64,000 nt of DNA from Paracerasibacillus soli (GCF_034006335.1 NZ_JAWDIQ010000002.1), one strand, 5' to 3'. Positions 30,775 to 42,761 are shown, numbered from the stretch's first letter. A program made the numbers and translations. Notes: generated by a model from the sequence alone, not told the origin.

Positions 30775-31583
30775 TTAAACCTGACATTCCCCACAATAAA
30801 ATGTCGCATGTGATGACATTTCAGTTTTCGTGATGGGTGCCCGCACCGCTTGCATGGTTCACCTTCTCGATCATGAACATACATCATTTTCGCATAGCCA
30901 CCAGTATGTGAATCCCCGATAAATAGTCGATTCTCCATATATCCACCTGACGCAATTGCTTGGCGCAAAATATCTTGAATTGATGAAAATAGCTGTCTGA
31001 TTTCAGTTTCTGCTAAAGTGCTAGCCTTTTTATGAGGCAAAAGTTTTGCCTGCCATAGAATTTCATCCGAATAGCGATTACCAATGCCAACAATTACATC
31101 CTGTTTTAATAACGTTGTTTTTAACGCACCTTTATGCTTGGCAATAATTTGCATAAATATATCAACCGTAAAAGTTTTATCTAAAGGCTCCGGCCCTAGG
31201 CTCATCAATTCTTTATGCAAAGTTTCCCTTGTATGTACATGCAGATATCCTAGTCTTAAACCTATAAAATAAAGGTTGTTTTCCCCAAATGAAAGCTGAA
31301 CCTGTACCGTCCGTTTTGGCTTTTCAGATTCCTTTCCGTAAAACATCCATCCCCCAAGCATGAGATGTAGAAGTAATTGATAACCATTTTCCAAGTGAAA
31401 AATTAGATATTTTGCCCGCCGCTCGACATTCACAATTTTATGTTGCCGGGTAATCCGTGCAAATTCATCCGGTTTCATATTAATCGATTTTTCCCTTCCA
31501 ATTATCACGTCCGAAATTTCATGACCAACAATTCTTTCATCCAGCAACGCTCTATAATTCTCCATCTCCGGTAACTCCGGCAT
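30775..31583 (-). CDS. Fpg/Nei-family DNA glycosylase, one frameshift
   Basis: About 269 codons. The enzyme removes oxidised bases. Start set at MPELPEMENYR because Pro2 and Glu3 are the catalytic residues after Met removal; two upstream ATGs would block this. GIGNRYSDEILWQAKLLPH is the helix-two-turn-helix, and PCKRCGHPS begins the zinc finger. The frame breaks near 30828: the corrected end is TEMSSHATFYCGECQV, giving the second zinc Cys pair. Without this repair, the open frame runs on 100 bases without the second pair. It lies 134 bases upstream of nfo. Confidence 0.88.
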
Positions 31584-31632
31584 AGTCATCCCCACCTTCC
31601 ACTAATTAATATACCCATCATTACACCATTCA

Positions 31633-31661
31633 TGAAACATGGGGACGGTTCTGATGTTTCA
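31633..31661. repeat. REP-like palindrome
   Basis: Consensus arms and core (GGGGACGGTTCTGATG), between divergent transcripts. Confidence 0.9.
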
Positions 31662-31711
31662 TCGCTCTAACAACGAAGTGTGGGAAAATCTCCACGTTTC
31701 ACTGCACCAAG

Positions 31712-31740
31712 TGACACGTGAGAACCGTCCCCATGTTTCA
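31712..31740. repeat. REP-like palindrome, opposite orientation
   Basis: TGACACG arm, GAGAACCGTCCCC core, TGTTTCA arm. It ends four bases before the -35 box of the next promoter. Confidence 0.88.
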
Positions 31741-31744
31741 CCCC

Positions 31745-31773
31745 TTTACAAACTCCTAAATTTTCTGTATAAT
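31745..31773 (+). promoter_or_regulatory. strong sigma-A promoter for a 27-codon gene
   Basis: TTTACA, 17-base spacer, TATAAT. About 27 bases after the -10 box comes an AGGAGGGG ribosome site. Confidence 0.8.
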
Positions 31774-31816
31774 GATAAAATAAAAATCTTTAAAACTAAT
31801 AGGAGGGGTGTTCGAC

Positions 31817-31900
31817 ATGATCTTGGTTAGAGAAAATCTAGAAAATCTTTATATCGTAAAACTTCATAACATGTTGTACACAACCTATTGTTCTAGCTGA
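31817..31900 (+). CDS. 27-residue peptide, unknown function
   Basis: Translation: MILVRENLENLYIVKLH then NMLYTTYCSS. It has AGGAGGGG eight bases before the ATG, a near-consensus promoter upstream and an intrinsic terminator 22 bases downstream, so it looks like a complete small transcription unit. There is no clear membrane helix and no family I recognise. It could be a peptide gene, a leader peptide for the GNAT gene downstream, or part of a small RNA. It was too short for ordinary gene calling. Confidence 0.5.
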   Translation: MILVRENLENLYIVKLHNMLYTTYCSS

Positions 31901-31922
31901 TTTTTAAGTTACTGTATACAGG

Positions 31923-31956
31923 ACCATAGGGTATTATGCACACTATGGTTTTTTTA
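31923..31956 (+). terminator. intrinsic terminator after the 27-codon gene
   Basis: Stem ACCATAG/CTATGGT followed by eight T. Confidence 0.8.
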
Positions 31957-32010
31957 ATTCCATATTTCAGATAATTTTGTATGTTTACTTACATTATCTA
32001 GGAGAATTTG

Positions 32011-32043
32011 AAGGACTATTCAGGGGTGGAATAGTCCTTTTTT
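32011..32043 (+). terminator. second hairpin with T-run upstream of the GNAT gene
   Basis: Stem AAGGACTATTC/GAATAGTCCTT, loop AGGGGTG, then a T-run of seven. It lies about 100 bases before the GNAT start; it could be an attenuator. Confidence 0.75.
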
Positions 32044-32140
32044 GTATCAGTAAATTGCACAAGCAAAAATTGGGGGGGCAAAACGAGATAAATCATTCTT
32101 GCCTAATATGATGTCCCACACCAAAGAGGAGATGAATACA

Positions 32141-35100
32141 TTGCAAATTGAGATTGTAAAATATGATGAACGATACGCTGCCAAAGTTGCAGATATGTGG
32201 AATAACAGTCGTGATGGCTGGGGTGGTGCGAATACGGTTGATACGGAAGAATCTATATTACATCGCGAAGCCAGCTCAACCAATATCCATACCTATTTAG
32301 CTCTTGAAGGAGATTTAGTTGTTGGTTATTGTGGTTTAAGTGAATACCGAGAAGATGAAGGAGCGCTATATATACCTCTCCTTAACGTCCGAGATGACTA
32401 TCACGGTAAAAAGATTGGCAAGAAATTGCTTTTAACGGCCTTACAGGAAGCGATTCAATTAAAGTGGCCAAGACTTGATTTGTACACGTGGCCTGGGAAC
32501 ACGAAGGCTGTACCACTTTATAAAAAGTGCGGATTTTTTTGGGAAGATCGTGATGACACGACACACTTAATGAATTTTATGCCGACGGTACTGCATACAG
32601 CGGCTATTCAAGACTTTTTTAATGGTGCAAACTGGTACGATATGAGTACGCGTGAAATCGAGGTGAAGCCTGATGGCCAGGTAGAAAATGACTTTCATTA
32701 TTATGAATATGCTTGGAAAAGGGAAGATGAGGCGCTTCGAATCGAATTTGAGCGTACTGGAAGAGGTATCCGATTAATCGAAACAAATGATTATTCTATT
32801 TCAGCTACAGTAGAAAATCGTCAATTAGTCTTTGGAAAGCCTTACACGATCCTGTACAACATTCATAATAAATCCGGAAAGCCACTCCATATAGATTTAG
32901 CCGGAATAAGTGACAAAAACATTCAGTTTCATTTACAAAAGGAAATCGAAGTAACGGATACTACACAAATAACAGGAACGTTTTTTGTAGATGCCATTCA
33001 AGAAGAACAAGATACGTTTAAAACACACCCTACTGTACAAACCACTGTGGGAATTAATGGAAAGCAGGCCATGTTTAAAGTTGGAATTTTACCAAAATAT
33101 CCTGCACAAATAAAGGCAATTTTACCAGATGATGTAACATTTGTCGGAAAAAGAAGCATATTTTATATGGATATCACGAACAATTTTAGAGAGCGAGCCT
33201 GTTTCGAGTTGCGCTTTCCTACATCGCCTTTACTAGAGCTAAGTGAACAAACATTACAAGTGGCAATCGAACCAAAGGAAAAAGTCTCCATACCGGTTCC
33301 GTTCCTAACAAAGTCTCACGGCTATTATCATGCACCATTAGATATAAAAGCCGTAAAAGATAATGGCGAAGAAATTCATTTTACAAAAGAAGTTGGGATT
33401 CCATTGAGAGGGATTGGCGCTACATTTCACGGCGAGGACGAAGATTATATCCAACTATACAGTGGCCAATATTTCGCCACATTAGATAAAAGTGATCATA
33501 CCGTGCTTACTGGAAAAAAGAAAAAGGAAAGTCGTTTAACCATTTTAACGCCTATGCTTGGGAAGCCTTATTCGGAGGAATTAGCAAAAACAAAACCAAC
33601 TGCAATTCAATACGTAGATGGTGCGGGCTTTAGCATGGCAAAAGTGACCTTTGAACTAGCTGCTTTTCCTGCCATCAAATTGCATATGTTTCTAAAGCTT
33701 TTCAGTGATGGACTGTTAGAAAATTACTATGAAGTTGAAAATATGCAAGATGTGAGAACAAGCGAATCCATATGGCTTAACCAACCCATTTATTTCGACC
33801 TTGATAGAGCAACGATTCCATATGACGGCAAAATGGTGGAAATGAATGACTCCGTCGGTAATTCCTATGAAGAGTGGGATGAAAACCTTATCTCAGAAAA
33901 TTGGTTGTTTGTAAATGATCATCAAAATCCTCTTGGCATGTGTTGGCATCCGGAAGACAACATCCATTTTGATTCATGGTCTAATTATTTCGAGTATCAG
34001 TTTGGAAAAATTGCAGGAAAAAGTACCGTCAAAACAAATGCTATTTATTTTTCCATCGGTGCATTTCATGATGTCGATACGTTTCGCTCGTTTGCTAATC
34101 AATCTGCTAGCACAACGAATATACAAACTGTTCAACACTTACACGTTTCATTGGATAACAACAATCCGTTTGTGATAGGAGAAAAAGCTATTTGCAAGGT
34201 AAAAGATTATAAATCAAACTATTTGCATGGAGAATTGTCACTATCCCTGTCTCCAACACAAGCGAAATTGGTAGAAGAACAGTTCCATCGTGAGGAACAA
34301 AAACAGAATGGCTAGCAGAACTTCCATTGGAAAACATACCAGCCATTACTACTATAAATCTAAAGGCGACACTAGATGCAGTCATTCACGAAAGAGAAAC
34401 ATTAATCGTAAAACAAAAGCATACAGATATGAAAGCAGAAGTAGTTACTGACAAAGGGTTGGAAACGTGGACAATTGATAATGGAATCATACAATTTAAA
34501 GCAACACCAACATTTTTCCCTTCGTTACATTGTTTCGCATACAAGGGAGAAGAATGGTTGGATACATCATTTCCAAAACTAAAACCAAAATTGTGGTGGA
34601 ATCCATGGTCAGGTGGCTTATGGAGCGGATTATCCGCAATTCGACCATATTCTCTTTCAAAAGAACAGAGTACAGCGGCCTTTGCAAGTTTAATAGATAA
34701 TAAAGGTAATAAGTGGAAGGGAATCAAGCTTACAACGTCTATTCGGGAAAATGAAGCATATAAGGGGCTCACCTATCACCAATATTTCTTGACCTTGCCT
34801 GGTGTTCCTATCCTATGTCATGTTTCCGAAATTAATCAAGGAACGGGCACATACTTTGATCAAAAAAATTGGCATACAGGTGGTTTTTTCAATCCTGGAG
34901 AACATATGGCACATAATTGGGCGCGTACGCAGGATAAAAATGGGGATTGGATTAAAATAATTGCTGGTAAGGGAGAATTGGAAAGTATAATTGAACGTGA
35001 TTTAATCATAGGATGCAGCGACAAGAAAGAGCATATCCAAATTATTACCAATTCCAAAGACATGCAATATACGTATATCAATAAGGAAGTACTCGCTAAT

Positions 35101-35226
35101 GGTATTTCAGAACGCATGTCAATACCAACAGGCAATACCCAATTCACAACACCAATATTTTATGTATTTCACGACAGAACCATACCACCACAAGCACAAC
35201 AAGACTTAAAAAACATAAAATTTTGA
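32141..35226 (+). CDS. GNAT acetyltransferase fused to ~870-residue beta-rich region, one frameshift (paralogue of 3446-6763)
   Basis: About 1028 codons. Residues 1-155 are a GNAT domain: VVGYCGLSEY, VRDDYHGKKIGKKLLLTAL as the acetyl-CoA loop, and AVPLYKKCGFFWE near the end. The remainder is beta-rich with Ig-like segments, then a conserved C-terminal domain with WLDTSFPKLKPKLWWNPWSG. The frame breaks near 34290: one base restores GTKTEWLAELPLENIP. A TTG start with GAGGAG at nine-base spacing is preferred; ATGs nearer that site are too close. It shares order and several motifs with the cluster gene on the minus strand but stands alone here. The TGA stop is also the first three bases of a REP-like repeat. 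Function unknown; the C-terminal domain could bind carbohydrate (inference). Confidence 0.7.
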
Positions 35227-35252
35227 AACATGGGGACGGTTCTCTTGTTTCA
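35224..35252. repeat. REP-like palindrome docked on the GNAT stop codon
   Basis: Full consensus; TGA of the arm TGAAACA is the stop codon. Confidence 0.92.
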
Positions 35253-35723
35253 TCAGATTTTGGGGGGCGGAAGAACGATTTTTCCGCTTCATCCCCCGTT
35301 CTTTGCAGTCCTCCACCCCAAGATTGTGTTTTTAATGTCAATCTATTGTATGTACAACCTATCCCGTATCACTCCACTTATATTTCCACCCCCTCATATT
35401 CCCAATGTATCTGGAAAGTGTCTTTTCAGTTTCCATATCAACAGTTACCCTAAAGGTTGAATATTCCATCAACACAAGAAGGCTTGTTCTCACTTTTGCA
35501 TGTAGCCTCTCCTTAATCTCTTATTTCCACTGTCCAGTCGTTTTATATATATTACACTTTTTGTCACATGTTATTATGTCAGCATTTTATAACATCCTCA
35601 CCCAATCACCATAATTAAGTTCTAAATCCTTATTTATACAGACATTTTCCTTTTGTAATTAAACAGATAAGTTTGTTCATTATAAGAAACGCCCAACACT
35701 TCCCCATTACAATATAAAAATAA
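35253..35723. other. non-coding stretch
   Basis: A diverged hairpin-like piece GGCGGAAGAACG...TTTTTCCGCTTC at 35264-35292 resembles the variant repeat near 21809. The rest shows no supported gene. Confidence 0.45.
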
Positions 35724-35752
35724 TGAAACACGAGAACCGTCCCCATGTTGCG
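35724..35752. repeat. REP-like palindrome upstream of the laccase gene
   Basis: TGAAACA arm and GAGAACCGTCCCC core; closing arm partly changed (TGTTGCG). Confidence 0.85.
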
Positions 35753-35818
35753 AGCACCTTTGCGCGTTGTGAAACATCTAATATAGTATGGATAAAAAAT
35801 CAGTAGGAGTTGGGAATA

Positions 35819-37350
35819 TTGAGTCCAAGACTTAGAAAATTTGTGGATCGTCTGCCCATCATGGCAGTCGTTAAACCGGATCGTCGTAATAAAAAAGACG
35901 ATTATTATCATATTGAAATGAGAGAATTTCGTCAGAAGCTACATGCTGACTTACCGCCAACAACTTTATGGGGATATAACGGTCAATTTCCTGGTCCGCT
36001 CTTTGATGTGAAACAGGGTAGGCCTATCCAGGTCAAATGGGCGAATAAACTTCCATCAAGGCATATTCTACCTGTAGACAAATCATTTCATCATTTAGAT
36101 ACGATGCCTGAAGTACGTACTGTCACCCACTTACATGGTGGTGAGACCCTACCTGATAGCGATGGCTACCCCGAAGCATGGTATACACGTGATTTTAGAG
36201 AGGTAGGTTCTTATTTCGAAAGAGAAGTTTACCATTACGCCAATGATCAACGTCCATTAACAATGTGGTACCATGACCATGCGATGGGTATTACGCGGCT
36301 CAATGTTTATGCAGGACTTGCTGGCATGTATATTCTTCGCGGTGAAGAGGAAGAGAAGTTACCATTACCAAAGGGCGAATATGAAATACCATTAATGCTT
36401 CTGGACCGGTCATTTAATCGGAATGGATCGCTAGCATATCCGCGTCAGCCTCAACAGGATCCAGATAGTCCAAAATTGCCTGACCCATCCATCCAGCCCT
36501 TTTTCCTTGGAGATACGAATTTGGTGAATGGAAAAGTATGGCCTTATTTAGAGGTAGAACCAAGAAAGTATCGTTTCCGAATCTTAAATGCAGCTAACAC
36601 CCGTGCATATCAACTTTATCTTGATAACGGGGGTACTTTTTATCAAATCGGTTCAGATGGTGGCTTATTGCGAAAAACTGTTCCACTTGTGCAATTAGCT
36701 TTATCACCAGCAGAGCGTGCAGATGTCATTATTGATTTTTCTAATTACCCCGGAGAAACAATCCATTTAAAAAACGACCTTGGCCCTGATGCCGATCCAG
36801 AAGATCAAACAGATGACGTGATGCAATTCAAAGTCGGGAAATCTCTCTCAACTGAAGATGAAAGTAAAATCCCTGTGAATTTATCCTATATTCCATCACT
36901 GAAAAACAATAAGATCACAACCATTCGAAACTTAAAACTATCCAGTGTCCCAGATAAATATGAGAGGCCTGTATTTTTGCTCAATGATAAAAAATGGGTT
37001 GATCCTGTCACCGAAAAGCCGAAATTGGGCGAAACTGAAATATGGTCGTTCGTAAACATCACGGACTTTCCCACCCCATTCACATTCATCTTATTCAGTT
37101 TCAGGTTCTTAATCGCCAACCCTTTGACTTAGATATATATAATGAAACAAAACAAATCATATTCACTGGTGCACCCACTCCACCACTTCCAAATGAACAC
37201 GGTTGGAAAGATACAGTTTCCGCACCACCAGGACAATATACACGTGTCATTGTGAAATTCACCCCGTATACCGGTCGCTACGTATGGCACTGCCATATAT
37301 TAGAACATGAAGATTATGATATGATGCGTCCTTATGATGTGGAGGAATGA
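35819..37350 (+). CDS. cotA: CotA-like multicopper oxidase (laccase), one frameshift
   Basis: About 510 codons, the length of the Bacillus CotA spore-coat laccase. Copper ligands: THLHGG, WYHDHAM, HPIHIHLIQF and HCHILEHEDYDMM, the last with the axial Met. No signal peptide is seen, consistent with assembly into the spore coat from the mother cell. The frame breaks near 37060, just before HPIHIHL. Start is TTG at 35819 with AGGAG nine bases upstream. It oxidises phenolic substrates or bilirubin in relatives; here it marks a spore former. Confidence 0.9.
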
Positions 37351-37478
37351 ATGTTAAATATAAAGATGTTTCAAGGTAACGTTGTAATTGCATATTAAAA
37401 CAATGGGACCCATTATGTTATACACAATGGCGTCCCACTTCATTCTTTATTTGCTTGCTCAACCTTGGCTATCAAAAA

Positions 37479-37507
37479 TGAAACACAAGAACCGTCCCCA
37501 TGATTCA
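37479..37507. repeat. REP-like palindrome docked on the malL stop codon
   Basis: On the minus strand it begins TGAATCA at the corrected malL stop and closes with TGTTTCA. Confidence 0.88.
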
Positions 37508-39172
37508 AACTCTATAAACGCGTGCTTCATATGGGCGGAATCTAGATTATCCAGTGTTTTATATCCGTTTTCTACTTCATAATTGCTCAACTTTAATTCT
37601 GCTTGTTCTCCAGCCAACTCATTGGGGAACTCAACAGTAACTTCTTTGGCAAATAAGTTTGCTAGCACTAGGTATGTTTCATTACCATATACTCGCTTAT
37701 AAGCAAAAATATCTTCATGATCCATCATAGTAAGTTCATAACTTCCATAAATTAATACATCATTTTCTTCACGAAGACGAATCATCTTTTTATAATAATT
37801 GAGTATGGAATCCAAATTCTGCAATTCCATCTCAACGTTAATCTCTTTATAATTTGGATTTACTTTCAGCCATGGTGTCCCTGTTGTAAATCCAGCATTT
37901 TCTTCCGTATTCCATTGCATTGGAGTCCGAGAATTATCACGTCCATTTTTCCAAATAATCTTCATAACTTCCTCATGGGTTTTTCCAGCTTCACGCTCAC
38001 TCTTATAAAGATTTTTAATAGCCACATCATTATAATCATCAATTGAATTAAATTTCACATTAGTCATACCTATTTCCTGACCTTGATAAATAAATGGTGT
38101 TCCTTGCATAAAAAAGTACATCGTCGCAAAACTTTTCGCTGCTTCTTTTCTTAAAGTCGTATCATTTGCCCAAGTTGAAACAGATCGCGGTTGATCATGA
38201 TTTTCAAGAAATAGAGCATTCCAACCAATACCATCAAGGCCATTTTGCCATTTACTGAGTGTTTTTTTCAGCCCGTGAATATCTAAACCACCTGTTGGAC
38301 TTTTACCCCATAAGTCCAAATGTTCAAACTGAAAGATCATATTAAATTTGCCATTTTCCTCGCCGACCCATTCATCTGCCTGCTCAACAGTAACACCATT
38401 TGCTTCACCAACTGTCATAATATCATACTTGCCAAATGTCTCATTCTTTAACTCTTCCAAGTAAGTTTGAATACCAGGTCGATTCATGTGTCCATCATAT
38501 GACGCAACATACTTTTTATTATTAGGATTTGGCATATCTGGAAAGCCAGGTGTTTTTTTAATATGTGAGATCGCATCAACCCGGAATCCATCGATACCTT
38601 TATCTAGCCACCAGTTCACCATTTTATATAAATCATGGCGCACATCTGGATTTTCCCAATTTAAATCGGGCTGCTTTCGTGAAAATACATGCATATAGTA
38701 TCGGCCGTTTCTTCATCATAATGCCAAGCTGATCCGCCAAAAATAGACTCCCAGTTATTCGGTTCCTGTCCATCTTCTTTACCGGAATGCCATATATAAT
38801 AATCACGATATGGATTATCTTTTGATGAACGAGATTCAATGAACCACTCATGCTCGTCTGAAGTGTGATTAATGACGAGATCCATAATCAACTTCATACC
38901 TGAGCATGTACCTCATCTAGCAATTCATCAAAGTCCTTCATCGTGCCAAACTCTGGTGAAATCGCTTGATAATCACTAATATCATAGCCATTATCGTCGT
39001 TCGGTGATTGATAGATTGGCGATATCCAAATCACGTCTATCCCTAGGCCCTTTAAGTAATCAAGTTTCGATATAATACCTTGAATATCACCAATCCCATC
39101 CCCGTTAGAATCCATAAAACTTCGCGGATAAATTTGATAGGCTACCGCTTCCTTCCACCATTTCCTAGTCAT
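37505..39172 (-). CDS. malL: oligo-1,6-glucosidase / alpha-glucosidase (GH13_31), three frameshifts
   Basis: About 556 codons. It hydrolyses isomaltose, maltose and short branched maltodextrins in the cytoplasm. WWKEAVAYQIYPRSF opens the barrel; DLVINHTSDEHEWF, GFRVDAISHI (nucleophile Asp), VGEANG (acid Glu) and FLENHDQPR are the GH13 regions. Breaks near 38895, 38700 and 37535. The last is in a run of C: adding one base gives the usual end PYEARVYRV and a TGA that coincides with a REP-like repeat. Without the fix, translation would run through the repeat. AAGGAGG precedes the ATG. It is last in the mdx operon. Confidence 0.9.
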
Positions 39173-39307
39173 GATGTTTCCTCCTTAGTGAATCATTAAC
39201 CAATAACTCGAAACTAATATTTTTATATCTCAAAAATATTCACACGTTACTTTTTATTAAAATATCCAAAAAAAGTTATATAGTATTGATTCGTCTAAAC
39301 ACCTTGT

Positions 39308-40349
39308 CTAAGCAAGTTCTGAATTAGCTGATGAAGCAGTTATTGCCTGACAAGACTCTCGCTTTTTGATTATCGTTGGTATAATAATACTCTTTTTGTA
39401 ATCAGCAGGATCGTTAATCTCCTCAACCAACTCTTGGCTGCCTCATGCCCCAGCTGAAACACTTGTATCGACTGAGGTCAAAGCCGGACTCGATACCTGC
39501 GCAATCATCGCATTATTAAAACTAATAATGCTAAGGTCATTAGGTACTTTTATCCCTTCTTTATGACAAACTTGCAACACCTTCATAGCAACAAGGTCAT
39601 CAGTTACAACGAAAGCTGTCGGTGGATGACTTAAATTCATAAAATCAAGTACAATCTCGTACATATCTACATCACCCGCAGGATTTACCGCATATTCATT
39701 CCGAAAAGGAAGCTGCTTCTTCATTAATGCATCCTGATATCCTCTAAAACGAGCAATGGACACTTCATAATTTAAATCGCCACCGATATAACCAATTTGC
39801 TTATGTCCAAGCTGAATCAAGTAATCTGTCGCATCCTCTGCTGCCCTGATGTTGTCATTGTCAATATAAATGATTTTATCTAACATCTCATCTGGACTAC
39901 CAACTAGCACAAACGGAATATTACTTTCAATTAAATATGGAACTACTTCATCATCACGCTTGGAATATGTCACAATCATGCCATCTACACGCTTTCCACG
40001 CACCATATCCACAACATCTTTAAAAATCTCTTCTTCAGATTCGCCTGTCGTTAAGGTAATACTATAATCTTGTTTATTGCAATATGCACTTATTCCCCTT
40101 AATACTTCTGGAAAAAGGGATCGTGAAGGGAGTCACTTGCTGATTTTTTCATTACAATTCCAATAGTTCTGGTCTTTTGTTGAGCAAGAACACGTGCATT
40201 ATAGTTTAGATGGTACCCAATTCTTCCATCACGCGACGCACATTTCGTTTCGTTTGTTCACTAATCCTTGGACTATGCGAGATTACCCGTGATACAGTTG
40301 ACGGTGATACATTTGCTTTTTTTGCAACATCTTTTATTGTAACGGCCAT
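39308..40349 (-). CDS. malR: LacI-family regulator, MalR-like, about four frameshifts
   Basis: The N-terminal LacI helix-turn-helix is VTIKDVAKKANVSPSTVSRV with a hinge helix NARVLAQQ. The core reads TIGIVMKKSASD, FVLVGSPDE, DATDYLIQLGHKQIGYIGGD and ends IIIPTIIKKRESC, as maltose repressors do. Breaks near 40200, 40110 and two around 39440-39455. It lies between mdxG and malL. Operators of the matching type (TGYAANCG core) lie at 44087, 44193, 44296 and 46606, so it probably controls this island with maltodextrin as inducer (inference). Confidence 0.83.
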
Positions 40350-40458
40350 CCTTGCACCTCCTTGTTTGCTTGCAATCTATTATTGAATCTATTTTACCAT
40401 GAAGGATGGCTATTTCTCGCCTTTTATCAAAGTAATATTCACTGGCTCCAATTAAATC

Positions 40459-41301
40459 CTATCCCTTTGTTCCACCTGCAGTTAAGCCTGATATTAAGTA
40501 GCGTTGTAAAAACAAAAATACTAAAGCAATTGGTACTGCAATCAAAATTGCTCCTGCAGCAAATCGTGTAAAGTTCGTTGAAAATTTGTCGTTAATAAAA
40601 TTGAAAAGGCCAAGTGCTAATGTAAAGTTTTTCGGACTTGTTAAAACAATTCTTGGCAATAAGAAGTCCATGAACGGTGCCATAAAGTTAAATAAAGCTA
40701 CAACGGCTAAAATAGGCTTAGCTAGTGGAAGCATAATGGACCAAAATACTCTTAAATGCCCTGCCCCATCAATCTTGGCTGCTTCATCCAACTCTTTCGG
40801 TATCGTATCAAAATAACCTTTAACTAGCCAAGCATTAAATGGTATCTGTCCACCTAAATAAATAAGTAACAAACCAAATAATGAATCTGTTAAACCAATT
40901 GTGTTCAACAAAATATAAAGCGCTACCATCCCCATTAATGCAGGAAACATTTGTAAAAGTAAAAACATATATAATCCATACTTACGCCCGAAAAAGTTGT
41001 ATCGAGAAAAAGCATACGCAATTAAAGACGTAATAATAACTGAACCAATCGCATTTGCAATTGCTACAAACAGACTATTTTTATACCAAATTAAGTAATC
41101 ACTTTTTGGACTTGTAAACAACCATTTATAATGCTCTATCGTTGGATTTTTCGGGATTAAGTCTGTGACAAGCATATTCGTGCCCGGGTTTAAACTCATC
41201 ATCACCGCCCAAAATAACGGATAAGCAATAATCACAAACATAATGAGGAAAAACAAATAAATGAACGCCACTTCAATTTTTGATTTTGTTTTTTGTTTCA
41301 T
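40459..41301 (-). CDS. mdxG: maltodextrin ABC transporter permease MdxG/MalG
   Basis: A 280-residue inner-membrane permease with six predicted helices. The EAA loop ELDEAAKIDGAGHLRVFW contacts the ATPase. It ends RYLISGLTAGGTKG, as MalG does. Its ATG overlaps the mdxF stop (TAATG). No ATPase gene is in the operon, so a shared MsmX-type ATPase elsewhere is expected, as known for Bacillus sugar transporters. Confidence 0.93.
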   Translation of the reverse strand: MKQKTKSKIEVAFIYLFFLIMFVIIAYPLFWAVMMSLNPGTNMLVTDLIPKNPTIEHYKWLFTSPKSDYLIWYKNSLFVAIANAIGSVIITSLIAYAFSRYNFFGRKYGLYMFLLLQMFPALMGMVALYILLNTIGLTDSLFGLLLIYLGGQIPFNAWLVKGYFDTIPKELDEAAKIDGAGHLRVFWSIMLPLAKPILAVVALFNFMAPFMDFLLPRIVLTSPKNFTLALGLFNFINDKFSTNFTRFAAGAILIAVPIALVFLFLQRYLISGLTAGGTKG

Positions 41302-42596
41302 TAGTAACGCCCCTCCTCTTTAAAGGCTGCCGTTTTTCTAAATTGGAAAAAGGCAAATATTGAAATGATGAGTCCCATAATAATCGTTATAGCTGCTGCC
41401 ATATTATAGTTGTTCGTTTCAAATGTTAATTTATAAACCCAAGAAATCAAGATATCTGTCCCTCCAGCATTTTGGCCACGGACGGCTGGATTTCCTTCAT
41501 TAAATAGATAGATAATATTAAAATTATTAAAGTTACCCGCATATTGCATAATTAATAACGGTGCTGTCGCATATAACACATGCGGAACGGTAATATGCTT
41601 TAACTTTTGCCATCTCGTTCCACCATCGACATCGGCAGCTTCATACATATCAGCGGGAACACTTTGTAGTACCCCTGTGAATAGGGCAAAAACAAATGGG
41701 AAGCCAAGCCATGTTTGAATCATAATTAACGCCACTTTAGCCCAAAATGGATCAGACAACCAAGGTATCATGATATTAAATTGACTTAATAGATCACGGT
41801 TAATTGCCCCAAATGTTGGATTAAATAATGCAGCAAAAATTAAAATCGATACAAACGCTGGTACAGCCCATGGTAAAATAAGAAAAGTTCGAATGGTACG
41901 TTTAAACTTAATCCGTTTATCATTTACCATTAATGCTAAGAAAAAGCCGAGAAGAATTTGTAAAGTAGTAGCTACAACAGTCCAAACAATTGTCCAAGTA
42001 AACACACTGAAAAATGTATCTTTCCAAATTCCTACATTCATCAAATCTTTAAAGTTATTAAAACCTACCCAGCTTAGTAGATTGCGAGGTGGTGCATTAT
42101 ATTGATTATAGTCTGTAAATGCCAAAGCTAACATGAATAAAAGTGGTAAAACAACAATAAACACGAGCATGATAAGTCCAGGTAAAATCATAAAATACGG
42201 AAATCCACGATCGTAAAAACTTGATATTCCTCTTATAACGGATGGCTTTTTAAAACCATCTTCACGAAGCTTTGCATCATTTCTAGCATCTTTAATATTA
42301 AATATGTAAATGGCGATTGCAAAAGATAAAACAATTAAAGCAATAAGACCCTGTAATAGCAGTTGAATAGAGTGATGTTCACGCGGTATCGTTCCAAGTG
42401 TAAATAAACCCCAAATACCAATATCAATATAATTCCATGTGGTGATTAAAAATGAAATGGTAACTATAAATAAAACAAATCCTTTGATAAAACGACGATT
42501 GTATAGTTGCCCTAATCCAGGGAAAATGACCGATAGTAATGTAGCAATATTTCGAGGTTGACTGAGATCGCCTTTCCTCTTTTTTTCGTTCGCCAT
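41301..42596 (-). CDS. mdxF: maltodextrin ABC transporter permease MdxF/MalF
   Basis: 431 residues. A Gram-positive-type N-terminal segment, VIFPGLGQLYNRRFIKGFVL, comes before the permease domain. The EAA loop is MYEAADVDGGTRWQKLKHIT. Start at MANEKKRKG with GGAGGAG upstream; a longer frame lacks a ribosome site. It pairs with MdxG and the lipoprotein MdxE. Confidence 0.93.
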   Translation of the reverse strand: MANEKKRKGDLSQPRNIATLLSVIFPGLGQLYNRRFIKGFVLFIVTISFLITTWNYIDIGIWGLFTLGTIPREHHSIQLLLQGLIALIVLSFAIAIYIFNIKDARNDAKLREDGFKKPSVIRGISSFYDRGFPYFMILPGLIMLVFIVVLPLLFMLALAFTDYNQYNAPPRNLLSWVGFNNFKDLMNVGIWKDTFFSVFTWTIVWTVVATTLQILLGFFLALMVNDKRIKFKRTIRTFLILPWAVPAFVSILIFAALFNPTFGAINRDLLSQFNIMIPWLSDPFWAKVALIMIQTWLGFPFVFALFTGVLQSVPADMYEAADVDGGTRWQKLKHITVPHVLYATAPLLIMQYAGNFNNFNIIYLFNEGNPAVRGQNAGGTDILISWVYKLTFETNNYNMAAAITIIMGLIISIFAFFQFRKTAAFKEEGRY

Positions 42597-42761
42597 ATCT
42601 TCTCCTCCTACATAACGACCTTTTAAAAGGTGATATGGGAGCGAAAAAGCCCCCATATCTTTTGTTTGAAGCTAGGATGTAGTAAGTTCCTCCATGCCTA
42701 ACTCTCGCAAGTTCAACTAACGTCACTTCTATTTTGTTAAACTACATGAGCGTACTATTAC

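Noticed and set aside
35819..37350. Sigma-K promoter for the laccase gene
   Set aside because: The bases upstream (CATCTAATATAG) only loosely resemble the sigma-K -10 box, and no matching -35 could be placed.
10147..37507. Reading the palindromes as a CRISPR array
   Set aside because: Copies are dispersed over tens of kilobases in both orientations with no regular unique spacers and no cas genes.
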